From JAHFUI01 sp041485905 (lineage in GTDB: Bacteria; Acidobacteriota; Vicinamibacteria; Vicinamibacterales; CAVVIG01): 31,644 nt of DNA. Of this stretch, positions 13,965-21,712 are shown one piece after another. The stretch lies in the NCBI GenBank assembly GCA_041485905.1, contig JBGPKK010000041.1, positions 1 to 31,644 of the forward strand, written 5' to 3'. A program made the position numbers and the translations under genes. Numbering within the stretch: the first letter of the stretch is position 1; every line of letters begins with the position of its first letter. The notes under the pieces were generated by a model that was not told the DNA's origin, did no database searches, and saw nothing but the letters and a program-made list of their open reading frames with translations.

Positions 13965-16418
13965 TTAACGGGCGGCCGTCCTGACCGCCGGATTCTCGAT
14001 GTCTTGAGTCACCTTGATCCGCTTCTGAAACGGCGTGCTGTTCACGATGCCCAGCACGAGCGACGAGAACCGATAGTTGTGAGGCGCGGTGTCGCGCACG
14101 ATCGCGCGCACGGTCGGCATGTCGTAATACGCCAGGCCCCGGCCGAGCGCGTAGGTGAGCAGCTTTTCCGTCACGGTCGCGACGAAGATGTCCGGCTGCT
14201 TCACCAGCGCCTGTCGCAGCGTCACCGCGCCGTCCACCTTCGTGCCGTCCAGCAACTCGCCGGCGGCGTTGATCTCGGGACCGAGCGTCCCGCCGTCGCG
14301 CGTTCGCCAGGCGCCGACCGCATCGAAGTTCTCGAGCGACAACCCGATGGGGTCCATGATCTTGTGGCAGGCCGCGCACACCGGATTCTTGCGGTGCTCC
14401 TCCATGCGCTCGCGCATGGTCAGCACCTTGCCGTTGCGCACGCTGCTCTCGTTGAGGGGCGGCACGACCGCAGGCGGCGGCGGCGGCGGCGCGTCGAGCA
14501 GATTGTCGAGAATCCATTTGCCGCGCACGACCGGCGACGTCCGGTCCGCGTGCGACGTGACCATCAGGATCGCGCCCTTGCCCAAGAGGCCCCGACGCGC
14601 TTCGTCAGCGAGCGTGACGCGGCGAAAGTGGCTCCCGTAAATGTTCGGCACGCCGTAGTGCTTCGCGAGCCGCTCGTTGAGGAACGTGTAGTTCGCCGTC
14701 ATGAGGTCGAGCACGTTGCGGTCCTCGCGCATGATGCTCGCGAAGAACAGCTCGGTCTCGCGCTGCAGCGCCTGCCGCAGGTTGTCGTCGAAGTCCGGGA
14801 ACTCCAGCGAATTGGGCTGCAGGTTCTTCAGATTGCGCAGGTAGAGCCACTGGCCCGCGAAGTTGCTTACCAGCGCCTCGGACTTCGGATCCGCGAGCAT
14901 CCGGCGGACCTGCTGATTGAGGACGGCGGGGCCCTTGAGCGTGCCCTGATGCGCGACCCGCAGCAGCTCGTCGTCTGGGATGCTGCTCCAGAGGAAGAAC
15001 GACAGCCGGGACGCGAGCTCGAGATCGCTGATCCGGTAGACCGTTCCCGGCGCGAGGTTCTCGGGATCGCGTTCGACGCGGAACGCGAACTTCGGGCTGG
15101 CGAGGATCCGCTGCAGCGCCGTCTGGATCCCGCGATCGAAGGTGCCGTCCTTCCGACCCGCCTGATAGAAATCGTGCAGGCGTCGAAGGTCGGCGTCCGT
15201 CACCATGCCGCGATAGGCGCGGCGCGCGAACGTGGAGATGATTCGGCTGGCGCACGCGTCTTCTTCGGCATGATTGGACGGCCGGCACAAGAAGATGCGG
15301 CGGCGGCTCGGCGTGTCGCCTGGTCCCGTGGCATTGAACGGGCCGGTCAGCGTGAACGTGTCGAGGTGCGGATGACCGATCGTGTCGAGCGTATCGTTGG
15401 AGCTGCGAATGAACGGCTGCAGTCGCAGCGGGTTGGTAGCAGCCGATCGCTCCACGAACGCGACCGAGATTGTATGCGGGCCGGCCTTGAGCGGGATGCG
15501 GAAGTGCGCCCGCGCCTCGACATCGTCGCCGGCCTTCGTCATGTTCTTGAGGTTGGCCCTGAAGTCGTCGTCTCCGCCCACGGTCGAAAAATGCACCCGC
15601 TGACCGTCGACGGTGTATTCGAGCCCGTGTTCGTACTCCAGGCCGCGCGCGACGCCCAGGTTGGTCCGGAACAGGCGAATCGAAAAATCGTACTCGCCGT
15701 CGAGCGGCAGCGTCGTCTTCGCGAGAATCCCGCCGGCGGTGCCAACCGGAAGACCCTCGATGTGTGTGTCCTGCGACGCGTCCTGGCGGATGCGGAACGT
15801 CTGACCCGCTGTCTGCGTCTCGGGATCGCCGACGGCCAGCGCGCTGATTTTGTCTGCCGCCGTCAGGTAGCGTTCGAGCAGCACCGGCGAGACGCCGAGC
15901 GCATCCGCGATGTTGTCGAATCCGTAGGCCGAATCATCTGGCGGGAGCATCGACGAGGCGTCGACGTCGATCGCCAGCAGATCGCGAACCGCGTTGGCGT
16001 ATTCGGCGCGATTGAGTCGATGGATCAGCCCGCGGCCCGGATTCGGTCTGGCCGTCCCGGCACGATCGAGCTCGGTCGTCAGCCACGAGACGAGCGCGTG
16101 CTGTGTGTCCTGATCCGGCCGCGGCGCGCCCTGCGGAGGCATCATTCCAACGCGCACCTTCCGGACGACTTTTTCCAACACCTCGGCGCCAGCCGAGACC
16201 TCCGACAGATTGACCTTGTCCAACGTAAGGCCGCCGGTCTTCAAACGCTCGTTGTGGCAGGTGACGCAGTATGTGTCGAGCACCGCGCGGGACTCCGACG
16301 CGGAGGCTGGAGTGGCGGAAGCGGACTGACTGCGCGGGCCCGCCGCCTGCGGAACGGCCCATATCGCCGATGACATCCACATCAGCACCGCGACCGCGAC
16401 ACACACACACCTGCTCAT
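13965..16418 (-). CDS. DUF1592-type multidomain cytochrome (DUF1587/1592/1588/1585/1595)
   Basis: 817 residues from MSRCVCVAVA (16418), which gives a proper signal peptide (1-24); 16 more codons are open upstream. The first haem site is CVTCH at 51-55, in a planctomycete-type cytochrome domain with the MPPQGAPRP ligand region. Next come a DUF1587 segment (HRLNRAEYANAVRDLL), a beta-rich carbohydrate-binding-like domain (about 225-400), DUF1595 and DUF1592 (ELASRLSFFLWSSIPDDELL), DUF1588 (RTSPVVRGKWILDNLLDAPP) with a second CAACH at 681-685, and DUF1585 at the C-terminus (ALGRGLAYYDMPTVRAIV). The whole set is diagnostic. It is the first gene of the operon with DUF1552 and ankyrin genes. The presumed role is periplasmic redox chemistry on a polymer or complex substrate; no substrate is proven. 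Confidence 0.92.
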   Translation of the reverse strand: MSRCVCVAVAVLMWMSSAIWAVPQAAGPRSQSASATPASASESRAVLDTYCVTCHNERLKTGGLTLDKVNLSEVSAGAEVLEKVVRKVRVGMMPPQGAPRPDQDTQHALVSWLTTELDRAGTARPNPGRGLIHRLNRAEYANAVRDLLAIDVDASSMLPPDDSAYGFDNIADALGVSPVLLERYLTAADKISALAVGDPETQTAGQTFRIRQDASQDTHIEGLPVGTAGGILAKTTLPLDGEYDFSIRLFRTNLGVARGLEYEHGLEYTVDGQRVHFSTVGGDDDFRANLKNMTKAGDDVEARAHFRIPLKAGPHTISVAFVERSAATNPLRLQPFIRSSNDTLDTIGHPHLDTFTLTGPFNATGPGDTPSRRRIFLCRPSNHAEEDACASRIISTFARRAYRGMVTDADLRRLHDFYQAGRKDGTFDRGIQTALQRILASPKFAFRVERDPENLAPGTVYRISDLELASRLSFFLWSSIPDDELLRVAHQGTLKGPAVLNQQVRRMLADPKSEALVSNFAGQWLYLRNLKNLQPNSLEFPDFDDNLRQALQRETELFFASIMREDRNVLDLMTANYTFLNERLAKHYGVPNIYGSHFRRVTLADEARRGLLGKGAILMVTSHADRTSPVVRGKWILDNLLDAPPPPPPAVVPPLNESSVRNGKVLTMRERMEEHRKNPVCAACHKIMDPIGLSLENFDAVGAWRTRDGGTLGPEINAAGELLDGTKVDGAVTLRQALVKQPDIFVATVTEKLLTYALGRGLAYYDMPTVRAIVRDTAPHNYRFSSLVLGIVNSTPFQKRIKVTQDIENPAVRTAAR

Positions 16419-16574
16419 CGAGGCTACTCCCCGCCGCCGCCCGCTCGAGGCAGCCGAAACGGGCAAAGTTTATCATCTTATAGAGCTGTGCGTAAATCGT
16501 TTACTCAATAGGCACTTAGGGGCCGAGAAGGCAGGCCGGTTGGGGCCCGGAAGTGCATATCAAGTGACCGCCCC

Positions 16575-16580
16575 TATAAT
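16575..16580 (+). promoter_or_regulatory. Consensus -10 box eight bases before the transporter start (possible leaderless mRNA)
   Basis: TATAAT at 16575-16580 is a perfect -10 hexamer. The ATG of the transporter begins at 16589, about where transcription would start, and no purine-rich ribosome binding site precedes it. This suggests a leaderless transcript. The -35 region (around 16552-16557) is poor. On the other strand TATAAG (about 16485-16480) could serve the DUF1592 operon. A small inverted repeat GTAAA-TCG-TTTAC lies between the two. Confidence 0.45.
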
Positions 16581-16588
16581 CCTCATCA

Positions 16589-17875
16589 ATGACTGCCGCT
16601 AAACCAGCTTCCATCAAGCTTGTCGCGCTGGCGAGCCTGGTGGGCACGACGATCGAGTGGTACGACTTCTTCCTGTACGGGACGGCCGCGGCGCTGGTCC
16701 TCAACAAGCTGTTTTTTCCCACCTTCGATCCGCTGGCGGGAACACTCCTGTCGCTTTCCACGTCCGCCGTCGGCTTCGTCGCGCGGCCGATCGGCGGGAT
16801 CGTCATCGGGCATTACGGCGACAAGATCGGGCGCAAATCGATGCTCGTGCTCACGCTGGTCATCATGGGCGTGGCGACGTTTCTCATCGGCTGCCTCCCG
16901 ACCTACGCGCTGATCGGCCCGTGGGCCGCGGTGTTCCTCGTCATCCTGAGGCTGGCGCAAGGTTTTGGCGTGGGCGGCGAATGGGGAGGCGCGGTGCTGA
17001 TGGCGGTCGAACACGCGCCGCCCGGGAAGCGCGGCTTCTACGGAAGCTGGCCGCAGATCGGTGTCCCGGCCGGTCTCCTCTTGTCCACCATCGTGTTCAT
17101 CCCGTTCTCGCGGATGCCCCAGGAAGACTTTCTCGCCTGGGGCTGGCGCGTCCCGTTTCTCATCAGCATCGCGCTCGTCTTCGTCGGTATCGTGATTCGA
17201 ACCCGCATCCTGGAGACACCCGCATTCGCGCGGGTGAAAGAGACGCGCGGCCAGGCGCGGCAACCCATCATCGAAGTGCTGCGCCACTATCCGAAAGAAG
17301 TGCTGCTCGCCATGGGCGCCCGTCTTGCCGAAAACGGGGCGTTCTATCTGTACACCGTGTTCGTGCTGGTCTACGCCACGCAGCACGTCCACATGGATCG
17401 CAACATCGTGCTCACGGCGCTCATCATCGCGGCGGCCATCGAGCTGGCGGCGATTCCTTTTTACGGCGCGCTGTCGGATCGGATCGGCCGCCGTCCCGTT
17501 TATCTCTTCGGCGCGGTGTCCACGGTGGTCCTGGCGTATCCGATCTTCTGGATGTTGGATAGCGCGTCGCCGCCGCTCGTCCGGCTGGCGCTCTTGCTGG
17601 GGCTCATCCTCGGCCACGCGGCGATGTATGCGCCGCAAGGCGCGTTCTTCTCGGAACTGTTCGGCACGCGCGTGCGCTATAGCGGCGCGTCGCTCGGCGT
17701 GCAGCTGTCGTCGGTCCTCGCGGGAGGGCTCTCCCCCATCATCGCGACGAGACTGTTGCAGTACGGCTACGGCCGTGGGGCGCTGGCGCTGTATCTGATG
17801 GGCATGGCGCTCATCACGATTGTCGCCGTCGTCCTGGCGACCGAGACGATGCGCCACGACATCGAACGGGTGTGA
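16589..17875 (+). CDS. MFS transporter of the metabolite:H+ symporter (MHS) family
   Basis: 428 residues with twelve membrane helices. The start region GTTIEWYDFFLYGTAAALV is the hallmark of the MHS group (ProP, ShiA, KgtP relatives), as are ARPIGGIVIGHYGDKIGRKS in loop 2-3 and RLAQGFGVGGEWGGA in helix 4. The group imports organic acids, osmolytes or shikimate-like compounds together with protons. It opens a plus-strand run with an alcohol dehydrogenase 22 bases downstream, an aldehyde dehydrogenase and an aldo/keto reductase, so its cargo is probably a carboxylate or alcohol that these enzymes oxidise. The ATG is preceded by a -10 box rather than a ribosome binding site. Confidence 0.92.
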   Translation: MTAAKPASIKLVALASLVGTTIEWYDFFLYGTAAALVLNKLFFPTFDPLAGTLLSLSTSAVGFVARPIGGIVIGHYGDKIGRKSMLVLTLVIMGVATFLIGCLPTYALIGPWAAVFLVILRLAQGFGVGGEWGGAVLMAVEHAPPGKRGFYGSWPQIGVPAGLLLSTIVFIPFSRMPQEDFLAWGWRVPFLISIALVFVGIVIRTRILETPAFARVKETRGQARQPIIEVLRHYPKEVLLAMGARLAENGAFYLYTVFVLVYATQHVHMDRNIVLTALIIAAAIELAAIPFYGALSDRIGRRPVYLFGAVSTVVLAYPIFWMLDSASPPLVRLALLLGLILGHAAMYAPQGAFFSELFGTRVRYSGASLGVQLSSVLAGGLSPIIATRLLQYGYGRGALALYLMGMALITIVAVVLATETMRHDIERV

Positions 17876-17897
17876 CGCCCGCTTCACAGAGAACCCG

Positions 17898-19004
17898 ATG
17901 CCGACGATGAAAGCCGCGGTTCTGGAACGTGCGCCCGGCGGGCTGCACATCGAGGAGATCCCGGTTCCGGAACCGCTCGACGGCGAAGTCCTCGTCAAAG
18001 TCACGGCGTGCGGGGTGTGCCACACCGATCTGCACGTGATGAAAGCCGAGGTCGCGTTCCCGACGCCTGCCGTGCTCGGTCACGAGATTTCGGGAACCGT
18101 CGTCGCATTTGGCCCGGGCGTGGCCGGTCCCGCGCCTGGCACCTCGGTCGCGTGCGCGTTCATCATGCCCTGTGGCCGCTGCCGGCTGTGCGCGACAGGG
18201 CGAGACGATCTCTGCGACAACTTTTTCGCGATGAACCGTCTGCGCGGCACGCTGTATGACGGCACGACGCGGCTGCGCCGACAGGACGGGACGCCGCTGG
18301 CGATGTACTCGATGGCCGGACTTGCCGAGTACGCCGTGGTGCCGGCGACCGACGTCTTCCCGCTGCCCGCGAGCCTGCCGCTCGCTGAATCGTCGGTGTT
18401 GGGATGCGCGGTTTTCACGGCGTTCGGCGCCGTTCGTCACGCCGCCGATCTCCGTGGAGGCGAACGCGTGGCGGTCGTGGCCGCCGGCGGCGTCGGACTG
18501 AACATCATTCAAATCGCCGCGGCGTTCGGCGCGTCGCAGATCATCGCGATCGACGTCCGCGACGACAAGCTCGCGATCGCCAGGCGCGTGGGCGCGACCG
18601 ACGTCATCAATTCGACGGACGTCAATGCGACCGACCGCGTGCGCGAGCTGACCGAGGGACGCGGGGTCGATGTGGCGTTCGAAGTGCTCGGCCGCCCCGA
18701 GACGTTCACGCAGGCGCTCGAGATCATCGGCGACGGCGGCCGCATGGTCGCCGTGGGCATCGCGCCCGGCCGCATCGCCGCGCCGGTGGAGATCACGCGG
18801 TTGGTTCGCCGCGGCCTGCGCATCATCGGATCGTACGGCGCGCGCACCCGCGCGGACATGCCGGAAATCATCCGTCTCTCCGCCCGCGGAACGTTTCGGC
18901 CCGACACCATCGTGACGAGGCGCTTTGCGCTCGCCGACGCGGACGCCGCATACCAGGCGCTCGCCCGAGGCGAAATCGTGGGACGCGCGATCGTCGTACC
19001 ATAG
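17898..19004 (+). CDS. Zinc-dependent alcohol dehydrogenase (MDR superfamily)
   Basis: 368 residues from the ATG at 17898, 22 bases after the transporter. Catalytic zinc ligands Cys41 (CGVCHTDLH) and His62-Glu63 (GHE) and the structural zinc cysteines 92, 95, 98 and 106 (CGRCRLC......C) are all present. The Rossmann motif AAGGVGLNIIQIAAAFGA follows in the second half. It should oxidise an alcohol to an aldehyde with NAD+ in the cytosol, feeding the aldehyde dehydrogenase encoded next. The stop is followed immediately by a MITE-like element, which splits this gene from the downstream ones. A start at 17907 (MKAAVLE) is also possible. Confidence 0.92.
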   Translation: MPTMKAAVLERAPGGLHIEEIPVPEPLDGEVLVKVTACGVCHTDLHVMKAEVAFPTPAVLGHEISGTVVAFGPGVAGPAPGTSVACAFIMPCGRCRLCATGRDDLCDNFFAMNRLRGTLYDGTTRLRRQDGTPLAMYSMAGLAEYAVVPATDVFPLPASLPLAESSVLGCAVFTAFGAVRHAADLRGGERVAVVAAGGVGLNIIQIAAAFGASQIIAIDVRDDKLAIARRVGATDVINSTDVNATDRVRELTEGRGVDVAFEVLGRPETFTQALEIIGDGGRMVAVGIAPGRIAAPVEITRLVRRGLRIIGSYGARTRADMPEIIRLSARGTFRPDTIVTRRFALADADAAYQALARGEIVGRAIVVP

Positions 19005-19146
19005 AAAAGGGGTCGGGAGTCTTTTTCTACTGCTTTCCCGAAAAGGGCGCCCGCTCCCGTGTCGCCGCATGAGACATTCATTTTCAGGGAGCTTTTGCGG
19101 GCGCGCTGAGTACGCACAAACTGAAAACGACTCCCGACCCCTTTTT
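19005..19146. mobile_element. MITE-like element with 23-base terminal inverted repeats
   Basis: The left end (19005-19027) begins AAAAGGGGTCGGGAGTC and the right end (19123-19146) carries its complement GACTCCCGACCCCTTTT; the two ends pair over 23 bases with one mismatch. The 142-base body has further imperfect stems (GGGCGCCCGC near the left, GCGGGCGCGC near the right) and no gene. Similar ends are known to me as very common in acidobacterial genomes, sometimes around a REP-associated (Y1) transposase, which is absent here. It abuts the stop codon of the alcohol dehydrogenase and lies 32 bases before the aldehyde dehydrogenase start. Folded as RNA it would make a long stem. Confidence 0.75.
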
Positions 19147-19178
19147 GGCATTGGTGGCAGTTCTTGCCAGGAGACTCC

Positions 19179-20657
19179 ATGATCGCGCAAGGCACGCTGT
19201 TGAACTACATCGGCGGTCACTGGGACGCCTCGACGGCCAACGAGAACCTGTCGGTCAACAATCCGGCGACGGGCGAGAGCCTGGCGGACGTGCCGCTGTC
19301 ATCGGCCGACGACGTGGACAAGGCCGTGCGCGCGGCAAACGCGGCGCTGCCGGCGTGGCGCCGCACACCGCCCGGCGATCGCATCCAGCCGCTGTTTCGT
19401 CTCAAGGCACTGCTCGACACGCACTCCTCGGAGATCGCGCGGCTGATCACGCAGGAATGCGGAAAAACACTCGCCGAAGCTGAAGGCGAGCTGAAACGCG
19501 GCATCGAAAACGTCGAGGTGGCGGCCGGCATCCCGTCGCTGATGCTGGGCAGCAACCTCGAGAACATCGCCTCCGGTATCGACGAGATGATGATCCGTCA
19601 GCCGATTGGCATTGTCGCCGCGATTACGCCGTTCAATTTCCCCGGGATGATTCCGCTGTGGTTCCTGCCGTACGCGGTCGCGTGCGGCAACGCGATCATC
19701 GTCAAACCGTCGGAGAAAACGCCGATGACGATGGGCCGTGTGTTCGAGCTGATCGAGACGGCCGGCTTCCCGCCCGGCATCGTCAGCCTGATTCACGGCG
19801 GCAAAGCGGTCGTCGACGCGCTGCTCGATCACCCCGAGGTGCGCGCCATCTCGTTCGTCGGTTCGACGCCGGTGGCGCGCTACGTCTATGCGCGCGCCGC
19901 CGCCAACGGCAAGCGGGCGCAGTGCCAGGGCGGCGCCAAGAACCCGATCGTGATCCTGCCCGACGCGGACATGGACATGACCACGCGCATCGCGGCCGAC
20001 TCGGCGTTTGGCTGCGCCGGACAGCGCTGCCTCGCTTCGTCGGTGGTCATCACCGTAGCTGAAGCTGGTGACGTGTTCACACAGCAGATCAGCGACGCCG
20101 CGACGAGCAGGAAGATCGGCTACGGCCTCGACGCCGGCGTGGAGATGGGACCGGTGATTTCGCCAGAAAGCCGGCAGCGCATCGAAGGTCTGATCGCGCA
20201 AGGCGTCGCCGATGGCGCCAAGCGGATCGTCGACGGCCGTGCGGCGAAAGTCTCGGGATACGAGCGCGGAAACTTTCTCCGGCCGACTGTCCTCGGCGAC
20301 GTCGATCCGGGGAGCGAGCTCGCGCGCACCGAGATCTTCGGCCCGGTGTTGAGCGTCATGCGCGCTTCGTCTATCGAGGACGCGATCGGGATGGTCAACC
20401 GGTCGCCCTACGGGAACATGGCCTGCCTGTTCACGGCAAGCGGCGCCGCCGCGCGCCAATTCCGCTACGAGGTCCGCACCGGCAACGTCGGGATCAACGT
20501 CGGCGTGGCCGCGCCCATGGCGTACTTTCCGTTCTCCGGATGGAAGGACAGTTTTTTTGGCGATCTCCACGCGCAGGGCCGCGACGCGATCGATTTCTAC
20601 ACAGAGAAAAAAATCGTCGTCGAACGCTGGCCGTCGACGTGGAGCAGGAAGTTCTAA
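19179..20657 (+). CDS. mmsA: Methylmalonate-semialdehyde dehydrogenase-like aldehyde dehydrogenase
   Basis: 492 residues; CCAGGAG five bases before the ATG supports this start. The MmsA pattern is clear: ITPFNFPGMIPLWFLPYA (149-166, with Asn153), KPSEKTPMT, SFVGSTPVARYVYARAA and the nucleophile Cys284 in GQRCLASS. At the position where other aldehyde dehydrogenases keep the general base Glu (ELGGK) it has QGGAKN (250-255), as in CoA-acylating MmsA. It would convert a malonate- or methylmalonate-semialdehyde-like substrate to acyl-CoA with NAD+. Co-directional with the MHS transporter, alcohol dehydrogenase and aldo/keto reductase. The exact substrate may differ from valine intermediates. Confidence 0.88.
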   Translation: MIAQGTLLNYIGGHWDASTANENLSVNNPATGESLADVPLSSADDVDKAVRAANAALPAWRRTPPGDRIQPLFRLKALLDTHSSEIARLITQECGKTLAEAEGELKRGIENVEVAAGIPSLMLGSNLENIASGIDEMMIRQPIGIVAAITPFNFPGMIPLWFLPYAVACGNAIIVKPSEKTPMTMGRVFELIETAGFPPGIVSLIHGGKAVVDALLDHPEVRAISFVGSTPVARYVYARAAANGKRAQCQGGAKNPIVILPDADMDMTTRIAADSAFGCAGQRCLASSVVITVAEAGDVFTQQISDAATSRKIGYGLDAGVEMGPVISPESRQRIEGLIAQGVADGAKRIVDGRAAKVSGYERGNFLRPTVLGDVDPGSELARTEIFGPVLSVMRASSIEDAIGMVNRSPYGNMACLFTASGAAARQFRYEVRTGNVGINVGVAAPMAYFPFSGWKDSFFGDLHAQGRDAIDFYTEKKIVVERWPSTWSRKF

Positions 20658-20689
20658 CGGAGGCTGGAGGCTGGAGAAATGGGGGCTAC

Positions 20690-21676
20690 ATGGAATCCCG
20701 CCGGTTAGGTTCGCAAGGGCTCGTCGTCTCGGCCCTCGGGCTGGGGTGCATGGGCATGTCGGAGTTCTACGCGCCCAAAGACGATGTCGAATCGACGGCG
20801 ACGATCGGCCGCGCGCTCGATCTCGGCATCACCCTGGTCGACACGGCCGACATGTACGGTCCGTTCAAGAACGAGCGTCTGGTGGGCGCCGCCGTACGCG
20901 ATCGGCGCGCGCAGACCGTCATCGCGACCAAGTTCGGCCAGAAGCGCGCGGAAGACGGCAGGTTCCTCGGCATCGACGGCACGCCCGAGTACGTCCGCAG
21001 CGCCTGCGACGCGTCATTGACGCGGCTTGGCGTCGACGTCATCGACCTGTACTACCAACATCGCGTCGACCCCAACGTGCCGATCGAGGACACGGTCGGC
21101 GCAATGGGCGATCTCATCCGCGCCGGCAAGGTGCGCTTCATCGGCCTGTCGGAGGCGGCCGCCGGCACGATCCGGCGCGCGCACGCGGTGCATCCGATCA
21201 CGGCGATTCAGAGCGAGTACTCCCTGTGGACCCGCGATCCCGAAGACGACGTGCTGGCGACGTGCGCGGAGCTCGGCATCGGGTTCGTGGCGTACAGTCC
21301 GCTCGGACGCGGATTTCTCACCGGCCGATTCAAACAGACGACCGATATCGAACAGGGCGACAGACGGCACGACCATCCGCGATTTCACGAGGAGAATTTC
21401 AACCGCAACCTGGACATCGTCAAACGGCTGGAGCCGATCGCCGCGGCAAAACACTGCACCCTGGCGCAGCTTGCCCTGGCATGGGTCCTCTCTCGGAGCA
21501 GCTCGATTGTTCCGATTTTTGGCGCCAAGCACGTCCGCTACGTCGACGAAAATATCCGCGCGCTCGACGTGCGGCTCACCCCCGAGGATCTCCGCACGCT
21601 CGATGAAGCCGCGCCGAAAGGGGCGACCGCCGGACTGCGCTATCCAGCCAACGCGATCGGAAACGTCAATCGCTAA
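20690..21676 (+). CDS. Aldo/keto reductase
   Basis: 328 residues from MESRRLGSQGL. The catalytic tetrad is complete: Asp51, Tyr56 (DTADMYG), Lys81 (TKFGQ) and His124 (YYQHRVD). The NADP-binding end (SSIVPIFGAK.......N) is present. GCMGMSEFY and GIGFVAYSPLGRGFLTG place it in the YakC/AKR13-like group. It reduces aldehydes or ketones in the cytosol with NADPH, possibly to detoxify intermediates of the adjacent dehydrogenases. It starts 32 bases after the aldehyde dehydrogenase gene and ends 36 bases before the PepSY gene, so one transcript may cover all. Confidence 0.92.
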   Translation: MESRRLGSQGLVVSALGLGCMGMSEFYAPKDDVESTATIGRALDLGITLVDTADMYGPFKNERLVGAAVRDRRAQTVIATKFGQKRAEDGRFLGIDGTPEYVRSACDASLTRLGVDVIDLYYQHRVDPNVPIEDTVGAMGDLIRAGKVRFIGLSEAAAGTIRRAHAVHPITAIQSEYSLWTRDPEDDVLATCAELGIGFVAYSPLGRGFLTGRFKQTTDIEQGDRRHDHPRFHEENFNRNLDIVKRLEPIAAAKHCTLAQLALAWVLSRSSSIVPIFGAKHVRYVDENIRALDVRLTPEDLRTLDEAAPKGATAGLRYPANAIGNVNR

Positions 21677-21712
21677 GATCGCGCACACGATGCACGAAGA
21701 GACCGCCGGACC

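Noticed and set aside
13923..16373. Very long plus-strand open frame (816 codons) opposite the DUF1592 gene
   Set aside because: Its translation is Arg/His-rich without any domain, and the opposite strand has a full known domain set. It is a GC-driven antisense shadow; the same applies to the long frames at 4234-5478, 12514-13968, 9415-10842 (plus) and 16586-18025, 17814-19220 (minus).
17186..17215. tRNA T-arm-like GATTCGAACCC
   Set aside because: It lies inside the transporter gene and has no acceptor or anticodon arms; chance match.
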